Source: Candidatus Jettenia sp.
GTDB lineage: Bacteria; Planctomycetota; Brocadiia; Brocadiales; Brocadiaceae
Reading direction: 5' to 3'
Assembly (NCBI GenBank): GCA_021650895.1
Contig: CP091278.1
Coordinates: 248,001-312,000, forward strand
Length of the DNA stretch: 64,000 nucleotides
In this document: positions 36,615 to 44,075 of the stretch, piece by piece
Layout: the number at the start of each line of letters is the position of its first letter
Numbering within the stretch: position 1 is the stretch's first letter
Program-made: the position numbers and the translations under genes
The notes under the pieces: generated by a model
Told to the model about the DNA's origin: nothing
Databases searched by the model: none
Seen by the model: only the letters and a program-made list of their open reading frames with translations

Positions 36615-37850
36615 ATGGCGGATAGATATGATCTCATCGTTATTGGTGGAGGGCCGGCCGGTATGATCGCTGCCGGTCGGGCTGGAGAACGGGGAAAAAA
36701 GGTCATACTTTTTGAAAAGACAAATCACCTGGGCAAAAAACTCCTCATGTGTGCTGCCGGTCGATGTAATGTAACCAATACTGCCCCATTAGATATATTT
36801 GTAAAGGCATACGAGAAGGGAGGCCCTTTCCTTCGGACAGCATTGGAACTATTTGATAATGAGAGATTACGCTCATTTTTTACATCGTACGGTATAGAAA
36901 CAGTTGTAGAAAATAAAGGACGTGTCTTTCCGAAAAGCCAAAGGGCGGACTCTATCCTGAAAGCACTCGAGGCTTACCTGTACGATCACAAAGTAACAAT
37001 CCAGACTAGTTCGCCTGTCCTGCGAATAAAGGCAGAAGGCAATTCTATACGAGGGGTAGAAACAAACCGAGGGGATATTTTTGGACGGAATGTTTTAATT
37101 GCAACAGGGGGGCTTAGTTATCCTGCTACAGGGAGTACGGGTGATGGCTATAGATTCGCCTCGTCAGTAGGTCATACAATTTCACCCCTATATCCGGCTA
37201 TCATTGCCTTTGAGACGGCAGAAACCTGGGTAAAATCCGTACAGGGAATGCCCATGAAAAATGTAAGTATTGCAGCCTGTCAACAGGGTAAAAAGATTGT
37301 TGAACATTTTGGTGAGGCACTTTTTACTCATTATGGTATTTCCGGACCAGCCATTCTTGATATGAGCAAGCGCCTTGTTGAGCGTCTGCCAGAAGGACCT
37401 ATACGAATATACATAGATTTTAAACCGAATCATGCATTCCATGAACTTGACATCCTTCTGCTAGATCAGATAAAACGGCATGGTAGTAAGGCAATCAAAT
37501 CCTGCTTAACTTTTCTTATTCCGGAAAAATTGGTTTCTATCCTTCTGCATTTTTGTGACATTGAGCTACAAAAAAAGGCAGCACAAATCACGGCATCGGA
37601 GAGGAAGAAAATACTGAAACAACTCAAGGGACTATCTCTTACCCTCGTTCGTCATCGTCCGGTTGAGGAGGCTATCGTAATGGCAGGTGGTATAAATTTG
37701 CATGAAGTTGATACAAAGACAATGAAATCTAAACTCCGGGAAGGATTGTATTTTGCGGGAGAGGTGCTTGATATCGATGGTCCCACCGGCGGATTCAATC
37801 TCCAGGCGGCATTTTCTACCGGATATTTTGCGGCGGATTCAATAATTTAG
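36615..37850 (+). CDS. HI0933/YhiN-type flavoprotein
   Basis: A 411-residue FAD-dependent protein. IVIGGGPAGMIAAGRAGERG near residue 8 is the dinucleotide-binding fold, and AAGRCNVTN near 48 is characteristic of the HI0933-like family (also named BaiN/RdsA in places). GFNLQAAFSTGYFAA near the end, including the conserved PTGGFN, closes the FAD domain. The enzymatic role is unsettled. It follows the radical SAM gene by ten bases. Confidence 0.88.
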   Translation: MADRYDLIVIGGGPAGMIAAGRAGERGKKVILFEKTNHLGKKLLMCAAGRCNVTNTAPLDIFVKAYEKGGPFLRTALELFDNERLRSFFTSYGIETVVENKGRVFPKSQRADSILKALEAYLYDHKVTIQTSSPVLRIKAEGNSIRGVETNRGDIFGRNVLIATGGLSYPATGSTGDGYRFASSVGHTISPLYPAIIAFETAETWVKSVQGMPMKNVSIAACQQGKKIVEHFGEALFTHYGISGPAILDMSKRLVERLPEGPIRIYIDFKPNHAFHELDILLLDQIKRHGSKAIKSCLTFLIPEKLVSILLHFCDIELQKKAAQITASERKKILKQLKGLSLTLVRHRPVEEAIVMAGGINLHEVDTKTMKSKLREGLYFAGEVLDIDGPTGGFNLQAAFSTGYFAADSII

Positions 37851-37894
37851 ACTGCCTTTGGCAGCGACCTCTCTGTTTGTTTTGTCCATTTCCA

Positions 37895-37965
37895 AACCAG
37901 GGTTGCTATCGCAGCGCATATATTCAGGCGGGGGAGGCAAGGCTAAAGCCTCGCCCTACATCTTA
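37895..37965. repeat. R1 repeat
   Basis: A degenerate first hairpin (CCAGGGTTGC) and a full second arm GGCAAGGCTAAAGCCTCGCCCTAC, with ATTCAGGCGGGGG between them. Confidence 0.7.
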
Positions 37966-38050
37966 ATAAGAAAAAGGCTGCCGAAGGTTTATTTTAATAT
38001 ATTAGGAAATTCAAGGTTTTTCATGATGCCGTTAACCCACCTCTAACCCC

Positions 38051-38510
38051 ATATGCATCAAGCTAACATGTGGAAACGGCGAAGAATAACATAATCCCCC
38101 TTTAGAAAACTTATCCTTACCCACAAGTTAGGGAGGGAGCGAAGGTAGAAGCAAGGTAAACCACGAAGTACACGAAGAAAGAAGGGCGTAGAGAAGCAAG
38201 ATTTTGCGAAAGATGGAGAGAAGCAAGATTTTGCGCCTTTACAATTGAGGTAGGGGTGTGTTGCTTTTTGTTTAGTGTCAGTATCAGTGTCAGTGTTTTC
38301 TCACTCACACTCACATCGCCTCAAGAAGGGATCGATCATAAAAAGAATTTATGGAGATTTGGAACTCTCTTATTCTTCGTGTACTTCGTGCTCTTTGTGG
38401 TATTTAAAGATGTGGGTAAGGATAAGTTTAGAAAAGGGGGAGATGTATAATTCCCCTTAGTTTTCCTTTAGAAAACTTATCCTTCCCCACATCTTTAGAA
38501 TACCATGGAG
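38051..38510 (+). mobile_element. LR element, copy D (right end missing)
   Basis: Starts with ATATGCATCAAGCTAA like copies B and C and keeps the GTGTTGCTTTTTGTTTAG...CGCCTCAAG stretch that they lack. It carries a small internal duplication (TTTTGCG...GAGAAGCAAG near 38190-38230). The typical right end is absent; similarity fades after about 38500. Confidence 0.6.
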
Positions 38511-38566
38511 AGATGTCTCGTCGGGGGCGTCTCTCGAGAAATTTTATTCTCTGTAAGCCTCTTCCT

Positions 38567-38631
38567 GGGTGGCACTGACAAACCATGTCCCCGTTCAAGA
38601 CGTACGGGGACATGGTTTGTCAGTGCCACCC
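38567..38631. repeat. 28-bp perfect inverted repeat
   Basis: 38567-38594 (starting GGGTGGCACTGACAAACC) and 38604-38631 are exact reverse complements, with a nine-base spacer TCAAGACGT. It would form a very stable hairpin in RNA or a cruciform in DNA. No T-run follows, so a classical terminator is not indicated. A shorter related hairpin (CACGGACAAAC/GTTTGTCCGTG) is inside LR-B and LR-C near their right ends. Confidence 0.9.
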
Positions 38632-38689
38632 TGTTTAATCTTATCGCAATACTCAAATTTACCTCTCCGACTTATGGGTAACGATAAGC

Positions 38690-38745
38690 CCAGGAGGGGA
38701 ATCAAAAAGTCCCCTCTCGGGAGGGGATTTAGGGGTGGGTAAAAA
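38690..38745. repeat. R3 repeat
   Basis: AGGAGGGGAATC...GTCCCCTCTCGGGAGGGGATTTAGGGGTGGGT. Same family as the units at about 4848, 15010 and 57155. Confidence 0.65.
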
Positions 38746-38880
38746 GTCGTTTTGAAATTCCTTAACGTTAAATTAAAAAGCCGTTTGATTTTTATTCTAT
38801 GATATGGTATTTACTTAAACTTCCAGACATACGTAAAGTTCTTCAAAATATTTTGATATACTTTAAAAGGAGTGAAGGCT

Positions 38881-39816
38881 ATGCATCGTGGTATTCTGAT
38901 TATTGTCTATTTTCTCGGCTTATTACTGTTTACTCAAGTACCCCATAGTTTTGCAAATGACGAAAAGGTACAAAATATCGCAGGAAATACTTCTCTCAGC
39001 GAAAACGGATTAAAACATCATGGTCTGCAAAGAAATCTTGGATTTTCAAACTTCCTTGAAGGATGGTTAACACCCTGGGAGAAGTACGAAGAAAGTAAAA
39101 CTCAAGCGCACAGAGTACCTCTCTTGCGTATTGTGCCTGCATTCTTTAAGAGAGAAGTTCGTTTTAATTATATTTACATAGATGATGAAGATGATGGAGA
39201 GTTGGATGCTCATGAGTGGGGGTTAGCATTAGAGCTTCCTCTTACCCTGCGTATTAAGCTCGATGTAGAGACAAAAGTATTATATACGAGTGGAGATACC
39301 GAAAACGTTGGAGTTGGAGACACAAGATTTGCTTTAAGAGCCATGCTCCTAGAATCGAATACCTTCTCATTGTCAACAGGTTCCATTATCAATGTTCCCA
39401 CAGGTGATGAGGACCGGCATCTGGGTAGCGGGGTAACAACTCTTGGTCAGCAACTTGCGTTTTGGATGGATATGGGACATCGCATAAGCCTGCATTCCTT
39501 TTTAGGTGTTGATGTCCCTACCGGTGGAGATCACAAAGAAGATGCCAATGTAGATTTTCTTTATGGTGTGGCATTATCAAAAACCTTTACTATGGAAAAT
39601 GTTCCAGTCCTGGAAGGTATTACACCATTTATTGAATTGAATGGACAAAAAGGGTTTGGATTGGAAGAGCATGAAGAATACCGTGTAGATATTCTTCCAG
39701 GCATGCGTTGGGACCTTTCTCACGAACTGTATGTTATGCATGGTATTGAAATTCCTTTGAATGGAACAGAAGAGTTTGATAAACGGGTTTGGTTCAGTGT
39801 TATCAAAGATTTTTAA
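38881..39816 (+). CDS. Exported protein, predicted outer-membrane beta-barrel
   Basis: A 311-residue protein with a signal peptide (residues 1-25, ending SFA). The mature part is built from alternating polar and hydrophobic stretches with aromatic caps (VRFNYIYI, RIKLDVETKVLY, ISLHSFLGVDVP) and ends WFSVIKDF, with an aromatic last residue typical of outer-membrane barrels. It resembles the DUF3187 group by length and pattern, but this is not certain. AAAAGGAG lies eight bases before ATG 38881, which decides the start over an in-frame GTG at 38872. Probably a channel or sensor in the outer membrane. Confidence 0.65.
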   Translation: MHRGILIIVYFLGLLLFTQVPHSFANDEKVQNIAGNTSLSENGLKHHGLQRNLGFSNFLEGWLTPWEKYEESKTQAHRVPLLRIVPAFFKREVRFNYIYIDDEDDGELDAHEWGLALELPLTLRIKLDVETKVLYTSGDTENVGVGDTRFALRAMLLESNTFSLSTGSIINVPTGDEDRHLGSGVTTLGQQLAFWMDMGHRISLHSFLGVDVPTGGDHKEDANVDFLYGVALSKTFTMENVPVLEGITPFIELNGQKGFGLEEHEEYRVDILPGMRWDLSHELYVMHGIEIPLNGTEEFDKRVWFSVIKDF

Positions 39817-39851
39817 TTTCAAAGGAACGCATAAAAAATAACCACACAATA

Positions 39852-42104
39852 CTAATAGCTCGTATATAACTCTTGTACTTCCGTATCGGTTAAAGCCCGG
39901 TCGTAAATACGGATATCATCGATAATTCCTTGAAAATAGCCGTTATTAACCCTTGAATATCCAATTCTCATATCAGAGTACGACGTTAACGGTACTATGG
40001 TATTTCCCGCAGGGTGGGTCCGTATATGGGCCAACTGTCCATTGATATACAATTTTTGTTCTCCCGTCGTTTTGTTATAGGTGCCTGCAGCATGGAACCA
40101 GCTACTTACCGAATTTGTTAAATTCTTTTGGGTAGTCTTTATACTCCTGATTCCGCCAATATCTTTTGTTATTACGATAAACTGGAGTGTATCAGGATCG
40201 CTTTTGTAAAACCGTAAATCAAAACCCTGTTGAAACTGGGCATCTGAATTCCACTTATATCCACCGAATATAGCATCAGCATAGGTTGTATCATTGGTGT
40301 TTTTATAGAACCAGGCAGAAATTGAAATCTCATCGTAATTCATACGAGGAACGGATACGGAATCATCAATTCCATCAAAGCTTAATCCACCTCCGGTTTT
40401 ACCCGTTGTCCATGTGGCGCCATTGACGGCGCCATGCTTACCGTTACCGGAAGAATCTGTGGCAATGATTCCTGTTCCCTCGTTTAATGTATAAAGGGCT
40501 TTTAAGTCGCTGGAAGTGCCTGTAACAAATGTGGCAGTTACCGCTTTATTACTGGTGATGGTCAATGTCGTGGGATTGTTGCTTCCTGATAAATCGCCAC
40601 TCCAATGATTAAAAATCCATCCCTGATCGGCTTTTGCTGTCAAAGTAACTGTCTGACCAGACGTATAAGGCGGGTTTGGATCAGTTGATACTGAACCGCT
40701 GCCCACCGTTGTTATTGTTAGGCTGAGGCCAGGCGTTACCCCTTTATACAGATTTTCAACCTCGATAGTACTCAACGCCCGGTTATAAAGACGGACTTCA
40801 TCTATAATACCGTTAAAATAACCATTATTAGATCTCGAATATCCTATTCTCATGTCAGAATAATATGCCAGAGGCATGACAGTATTGCCCGCCGGATGTA
40901 TTTGTGTATTCACTAACTTTCCGTCTATATAAAGTTTTTGCTCTCCTGTTGTTTTCTTATAGGTACCTGCAACATGATACCAATTACCAACGGAATTATT
41001 AAATTTATATTTTGCCGTCTTGCCTGTTATAACTCCATTTCTATCTCTCGTAAACAGAATAAATTCAAGTGTATTAGGAGAATAACGGTGGAATCGTACA
41101 TCAAAACCTTCCTTAACTCCGACCCACCTTGATCCCCCAAATATGGCGTCAGCATTTGTCGTATCATTGGCATTTTTATAGAACCATGCAGAAATTGACA
41201 TCTCGTCATTATTCATACGGGGAATCAATACATAATCATCAACTCCATCAAAACTTAGCCCATTCCCGCTTCTGCCTGCTGTCCATACAGCTCCGTTAAC
41301 AGCGCCATTCCTCTTGTAGGTTGACGAGTCAATAGCAACTGTCCCAGTTCCATTATTAAAGGCATAATAAGCCTGGAGGGCCGGACCTGGAACTGGAGGA
41401 GTACAAGGAGGAGGCTGGTATGAGTCTGTCAGGATTTGTTCTACGGCAGGAAACCAAACATCAGCCATCTTGATATAACCGTTAGTGTTTGGATGCAAAT
41501 TATCATCCATATCGTTCTGATAATTCAAGGCATTTTCCATATCGACAATAATAATTTTATCACAATGGGCAATCCGTACCTCTGCCATAGCCCGAATATT
41601 ATCGTTAAATTGTGTTATTAACGGATTATAGGTCTTATGATTGATTATAAGAGCCAAAACTACAACAATATCTTTACTATACTTATCAATTTCATCAAGA
41701 ATAAGCGCTACATCATCAGGGCTTGTATTGAAATCATTCGTTCCGATGTGAAGCAGGATAATATCGGCTGGATTAGCAACGAGCCAGGTATATACCTGCC
41801 CGGCTACTTCGTTATCACTCCAACCACCGTGCCCTTCGTGGTTATAGTCAAAACCGGGATGTGCAAGAATACCGTGACTCAAACTACCTACAAAATCGAC
41901 ATCATAGCCAGCATCTTTTAAATCAAGATAAAGCTTTTGCCGATAACCTACCCTATAATCTTCTGGTATATTCTTTATAAAACCCTGGGTAATTGAATCA
42001 CCAAGGGGCATAATTTTTGTGCTGGCAGACGCTGCTTTGATTATGGTTATGGATAGAAATATGATATAAGTTATTATAGTAAAAGCAACTATAGTTTTTT
42101 TCAT
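39852..42104 (-). CDS. Exported SGNH/GDSL hydrolase with two LamG domains
   Basis: About 750 residues. A signal peptide is followed by MPLGDSITQGF near residue 32, the GDSL block I with its catalytic Ser, and LLHIGTNDFNT near 115 (block III, G-x-N-D). DNLHPNTNGY near 203 has the catalytic Asp/His pair. A LamG/concanavalin-like domain spans about 240-450; a Gly-rich InlB-B-type repeat (TVTLTAKADQGWIFNHWSGD) is near 475-530; a second LamG domain spans about 535-750 and is close in sequence to the first. It is likely an esterase that binds polysaccharide at the cell surface. AGAGGA just before the Met at 42104 supports that start over one at 42122. Confidence 0.85.
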   Translation of the reverse strand: MKKTIVAFTIITYIIFLSITIIKAASASTKIMPLGDSITQGFIKNIPEDYRVGYRQKLYLDLKDAGYDVDFVGSLSHGILAHPGFDYNHEGHGGWSDNEVAGQVYTWLVANPADIILLHIGTNDFNTSPDDVALILDEIDKYSKDIVVVLALIINHKTYNPLITQFNDNIRAMAEVRIAHCDKIIIVDMENALNYQNDMDDNLHPNTNGYIKMADVWFPAVEQILTDSYQPPPCTPPVPGPALQAYYAFNNGTGTVAIDSSTYKRNGAVNGAVWTAGRSGNGLSFDGVDDYVLIPRMNNDEMSISAWFYKNANDTTNADAIFGGSRWVGVKEGFDVRFHRYSPNTLEFILFTRDRNGVITGKTAKYKFNNSVGNWYHVAGTYKKTTGEQKLYIDGKLVNTQIHPAGNTVMPLAYYSDMRIGYSRSNNGYFNGIIDEVRLYNRALSTIEVENLYKGVTPGLSLTITTVGSGSVSTDPNPPYTSGQTVTLTAKADQGWIFNHWSGDLSGSNNPTTLTITSNKAVTATFVTGTSSDLKALYTLNEGTGIIATDSSGNGKHGAVNGATWTTGKTGGGLSFDGIDDSVSVPRMNYDEISISAWFYKNTNDTTYADAIFGGYKWNSDAQFQQGFDLRFYKSDPDTLQFIVITKDIGGIRSIKTTQKNLTNSVSSWFHAAGTYNKTTGEQKLYINGQLAHIRTHPAGNTIVPLTSYSDMRIGYSRVNNGYFQGIIDDIRIYDRALTDTEVQELYTSY

Positions 42105-42290
42105 GCGTATTTTCCTCTTCATAATTTTATAGCAACGTATCTATTGAAATCCTTGTGTATTTGATATTTTTTTCTGATGAAGCAAAAAATATACCACAAA
42201 AGTAAAACTTATTTTGCTATACGAGAGAAGTCTTTTATAGTTAAGGATAGAAAGAGAACGAGATGGTAAGGAATGAAAATAGAAAAAAAC

Positions 42291-42337
42291 GTGACATGTC
42301 GCAGAGGTGTGCCAGGCACAGAAGTGCGACATGTCAC
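42291..42337. repeat. 13-bp perfect inverted repeat with inner palindrome
   Basis: GTGACATGTCGCA at 42291-42303 and TGCGACATGTCAC at 42325-42337 are exact reverse complements around a 21-base spacer. The spacer itself holds GTGCCAGGCAC (42309-42319). Each arm also contains the palindrome GACATGTC. It lies between divergent transcripts and could be an operator for two dimers or a repeat element. Confidence 0.8.
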
Positions 42338-42501
42338 AAAAGGGAATAACAGTTTAAAAATGAGGTGGAGAGGAAGGGTGTTTTACCAATGAGGTGATAT
42401 AATATTCGTTGTATTTTATAAAAGTAATGATATTATACATAAAATTGATTATAGAACTTTAACCTTGAATTATGTAAAGAGGAAGATAAGGGATTTTGTA
42501 T

Positions 42502-42966
42502 ATGAATGGTCGGATATTGGATAAAAACAGAAATACCCAGGGTGATCCTTTGCCGTGGTTCAAAGAAGGATTAAGATTTGAATGTCAGCGGTGTGGCAGA
42601 TGCTGTCGGGGTGAGCCCGGGGTAGTATGGGTTAACGAGACTGAAATAAAGAGAATATCATCATTTCTTGGTATGAGTACGGCAGTATTTACAAGGAATT
42701 ATTTAAGGAGTATCAATGGCCGATTAAGTCTTCTGGAATACGGTAACGGCGACTGTATTATGTATCAAGATGGATGCAGGATATACGCAGAAAGACCTTG
42801 CCAATGCAGGACGTTTCCATTCTGGACATCAAATTTGGAAGCGATATCGGAGTGGGAAAAATTAAAGAAAACCTGTCCGGGTATAGATAAAGGAAAGTTA
42901 CATACTATGAAGGATATACAGGATAGTTTACAGATGTATGAGAGGCGATTTGGTAATACGGCGTAA
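42502..42966 (+). CDS. YkgJ-family cysteine-cluster protein
   Basis: A 154-residue protein with CQRCGRCCRGEPG near residue 32 (C-x2-C-x2-CC), then CIMYQDGCRIYAERPCQCRTFPFW near 86. These are the conserved cysteines of the YkgJ/UPF0153 family, thought to bind iron or zinc, possibly an Fe-S cluster. No signal peptide. It lies upstream of a second family member and of the feo genes on the same strand, which suggests a link to metal handling. ATG 42502 is preferred over the upstream TTG at 42496. Confidence 0.85.
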   Translation: MNGRILDKNRNTQGDPLPWFKEGLRFECQRCGRCCRGEPGVVWVNETEIKRISSFLGMSTAVFTRNYLRSINGRLSLLEYGNGDCIMYQDGCRIYAERPCQCRTFPFWTSNLEAISEWEKLKKTCPGIDKGKLHTMKDIQDSLQMYERRFGNTA

Positions 42967-43077
42967 GAGCGTATAGTTATACAAATAAAATACGGGACGG
43001 CAGTACCATAAGCGCCCAAAAATTCCATAAGAGAGGTATTTATACACGTATCGGATTTTTAAGAAAGCATATTTTGC

Positions 43078-43566
43078 ATGAAAACACAAAGAGTATTGAA
43101 TGGTAACGTTTATTCAGAATTGATAATTATCTATCGGCAGTTAGAACAGGAGTTAACTCAGCTCAATCCTGGCTGTGATACATGCGGCACATGTTGTAAT
43201 TTTACTACCTTTGACCATGTCCTTTATGCAAGTAGTATAGAAGTTGGTTTTATCACGCAACACAGAGAAGTACCTGACAAGAGTAATATCTCAAATAACA
43301 TATGTCCTTTTCTTAAAGATAATCAATGCAGTATCAGGGATTTTCGGATGCTTGGATGTCGTGTTTTCTATTGTAATGCCCATTATCAGGAAATTTCCCA
43401 TGATGTGTATGAGAAATATTATCGTATGATTAGGGATTTAAGTATAAAGTATAATGTTCAATGGAAGTATTCACCTTTTCTCGAACAACTTGCTGAGTTC
43501 AAATCAATATCATCGGCACTTGCCAATAACTTATATCCAGACCCATCTCCATCCGTCCATTCTTGA
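43078..43566 (+). CDS. Second YkgJ-family cysteine-cluster protein
   Basis: A 162-residue protein with CDTCGTCCNF near residue 34 (C-x2-C-x2-CC), CPFLKDNQCSIRDFRMLGCRVFYC near 75. The pattern is related to, but clearly diverged from, the neighbour at 42502, so it is not a recent duplicate. A cytoplasmic metal-binding role is likely. It ends 117 bases before the feo start; the feo promoter and operator lie in that gap, so it is probably on a different transcript. Confidence 0.8.
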   Translation: MKTQRVLNGNVYSELIIIYRQLEQELTQLNPGCDTCGTCCNFTTFDHVLYASSIEVGFITQHREVPDKSNISNNICPFLKDNQCSIRDFRMLGCRVFYCNAHYQEISHDVYEKYYRMIRDLSIKYNVQWKYSPFLEQLAEFKSISSALANNLYPDPSPSVHS

Positions 43567-43583
43567 GATTTACAGGAAATATT

Positions 43584-43611
43584 TTGACTTACATTACAAA
43601 AATACTATAAT
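43584..43611 (+). promoter_or_regulatory. Sigma-70-type promoter for the feo genes
   Basis: TTGACT (43584-43589), a 16-base spacer, then a perfect TATAAT (43606-43611). The likely start site is near 43618, about 65 bases before the first feo codon. Confidence 0.6.
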
Positions 43612-43613
43612 TT

Positions 43614-43632
43614 AATGAGACTCAATTTCAAT
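43614..43632 (+). promoter_or_regulatory. Fur-like operator at the feo transcription start
   Basis: AATGAGACTCAATTTCAAT matches the 7-1-7 Fur pattern TGATAAT-N-ATTATCA at 10 of 14 positions (TGAGACT C AATTTCA). It sits directly downstream of the -10, over the probable start site, where a repressor would act. CTCAAT and ATTGAG (43621-43640) form a second, overlapping inverted repeat, which could instead serve the DtxR-type regulator encoded downstream. Confidence 0.45.
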
Positions 43633-43682
43633 AGATTGAGACCTTTCCATAGTTTATGTAACATAGCAGGATTAAAAAATAC

Positions 43683-44075
43683 ATGTCGCAAAAAGCAGCA
43701 GATATCTATAAGGTTGCATTAGTAGGAAATCCAAATGTTGGAAAAAGTGTAATATTTGGTCTCCTGACAGGAAAGTATGTGACCGTATCCAATTATCCGG
43801 GGACAACGGTTGAGGTTTCTAAGGGCATTTGCAAAGGACTGGATGGCAGCGTAGAAATTGTAGATACGCCGGGAGCAAATAGTTTAATCCCGCTTTCAGA
43901 GGATGAGCTGGTAGCGCGCGATATGCTCCTGGAGGAGTATGATAAGCATATAGTCCAGGTAATGGACGCAAAGAATCTACGCAGGGGGTTATTGATTACC
44001 ACGCAAATTGCGGAGATGGGGCTACCGGTAGTATTAGTCTTGAATATGTGGGATGAACTCTTAGACCGGGTATGA
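43683..44075 (+). CDS. feoB: FeoB G domain (N-terminal part of a split FeoB)
   Basis: A 130-residue GTPase: G1 GNPNVGKS at residues 15-22, G2 Thr in SNYPGTT near 38-44, G3 DTPG near 61, G4 NMWD near 123 (N-x-x-D). This is the cytoplasmic G domain of the ferrous iron transporter FeoB. Translation ends at TGA in GTATGA, right where FeoB normally continues with a linker (R-G-x-x-ID). Adding one G to the GGG run at about 44067-44070 would fuse it in frame to the next gene as LDRGMNIDI. So this is either a real split gene with coupled translation or a single-base loss. Confidence 0.88.
   Translation: MSQKAADIYKVALVGNPNVGKSVIFGLLTGKYVTVSNYPGTTVEVSKGICKGLDGSVEIVDTPGANSLIPLSEDELVARDMLLEEYDKHIVQVMDAKNLRRGLLITTQIAEMGLPVVLVLNMWDELLDRV

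Noticed and set aside
38100-38500. A CRISPR array suggested by dense short repeats
   Set aside because: The repeats are not evenly spaced and there are no unique spacers of constant length; it is an LR copy.
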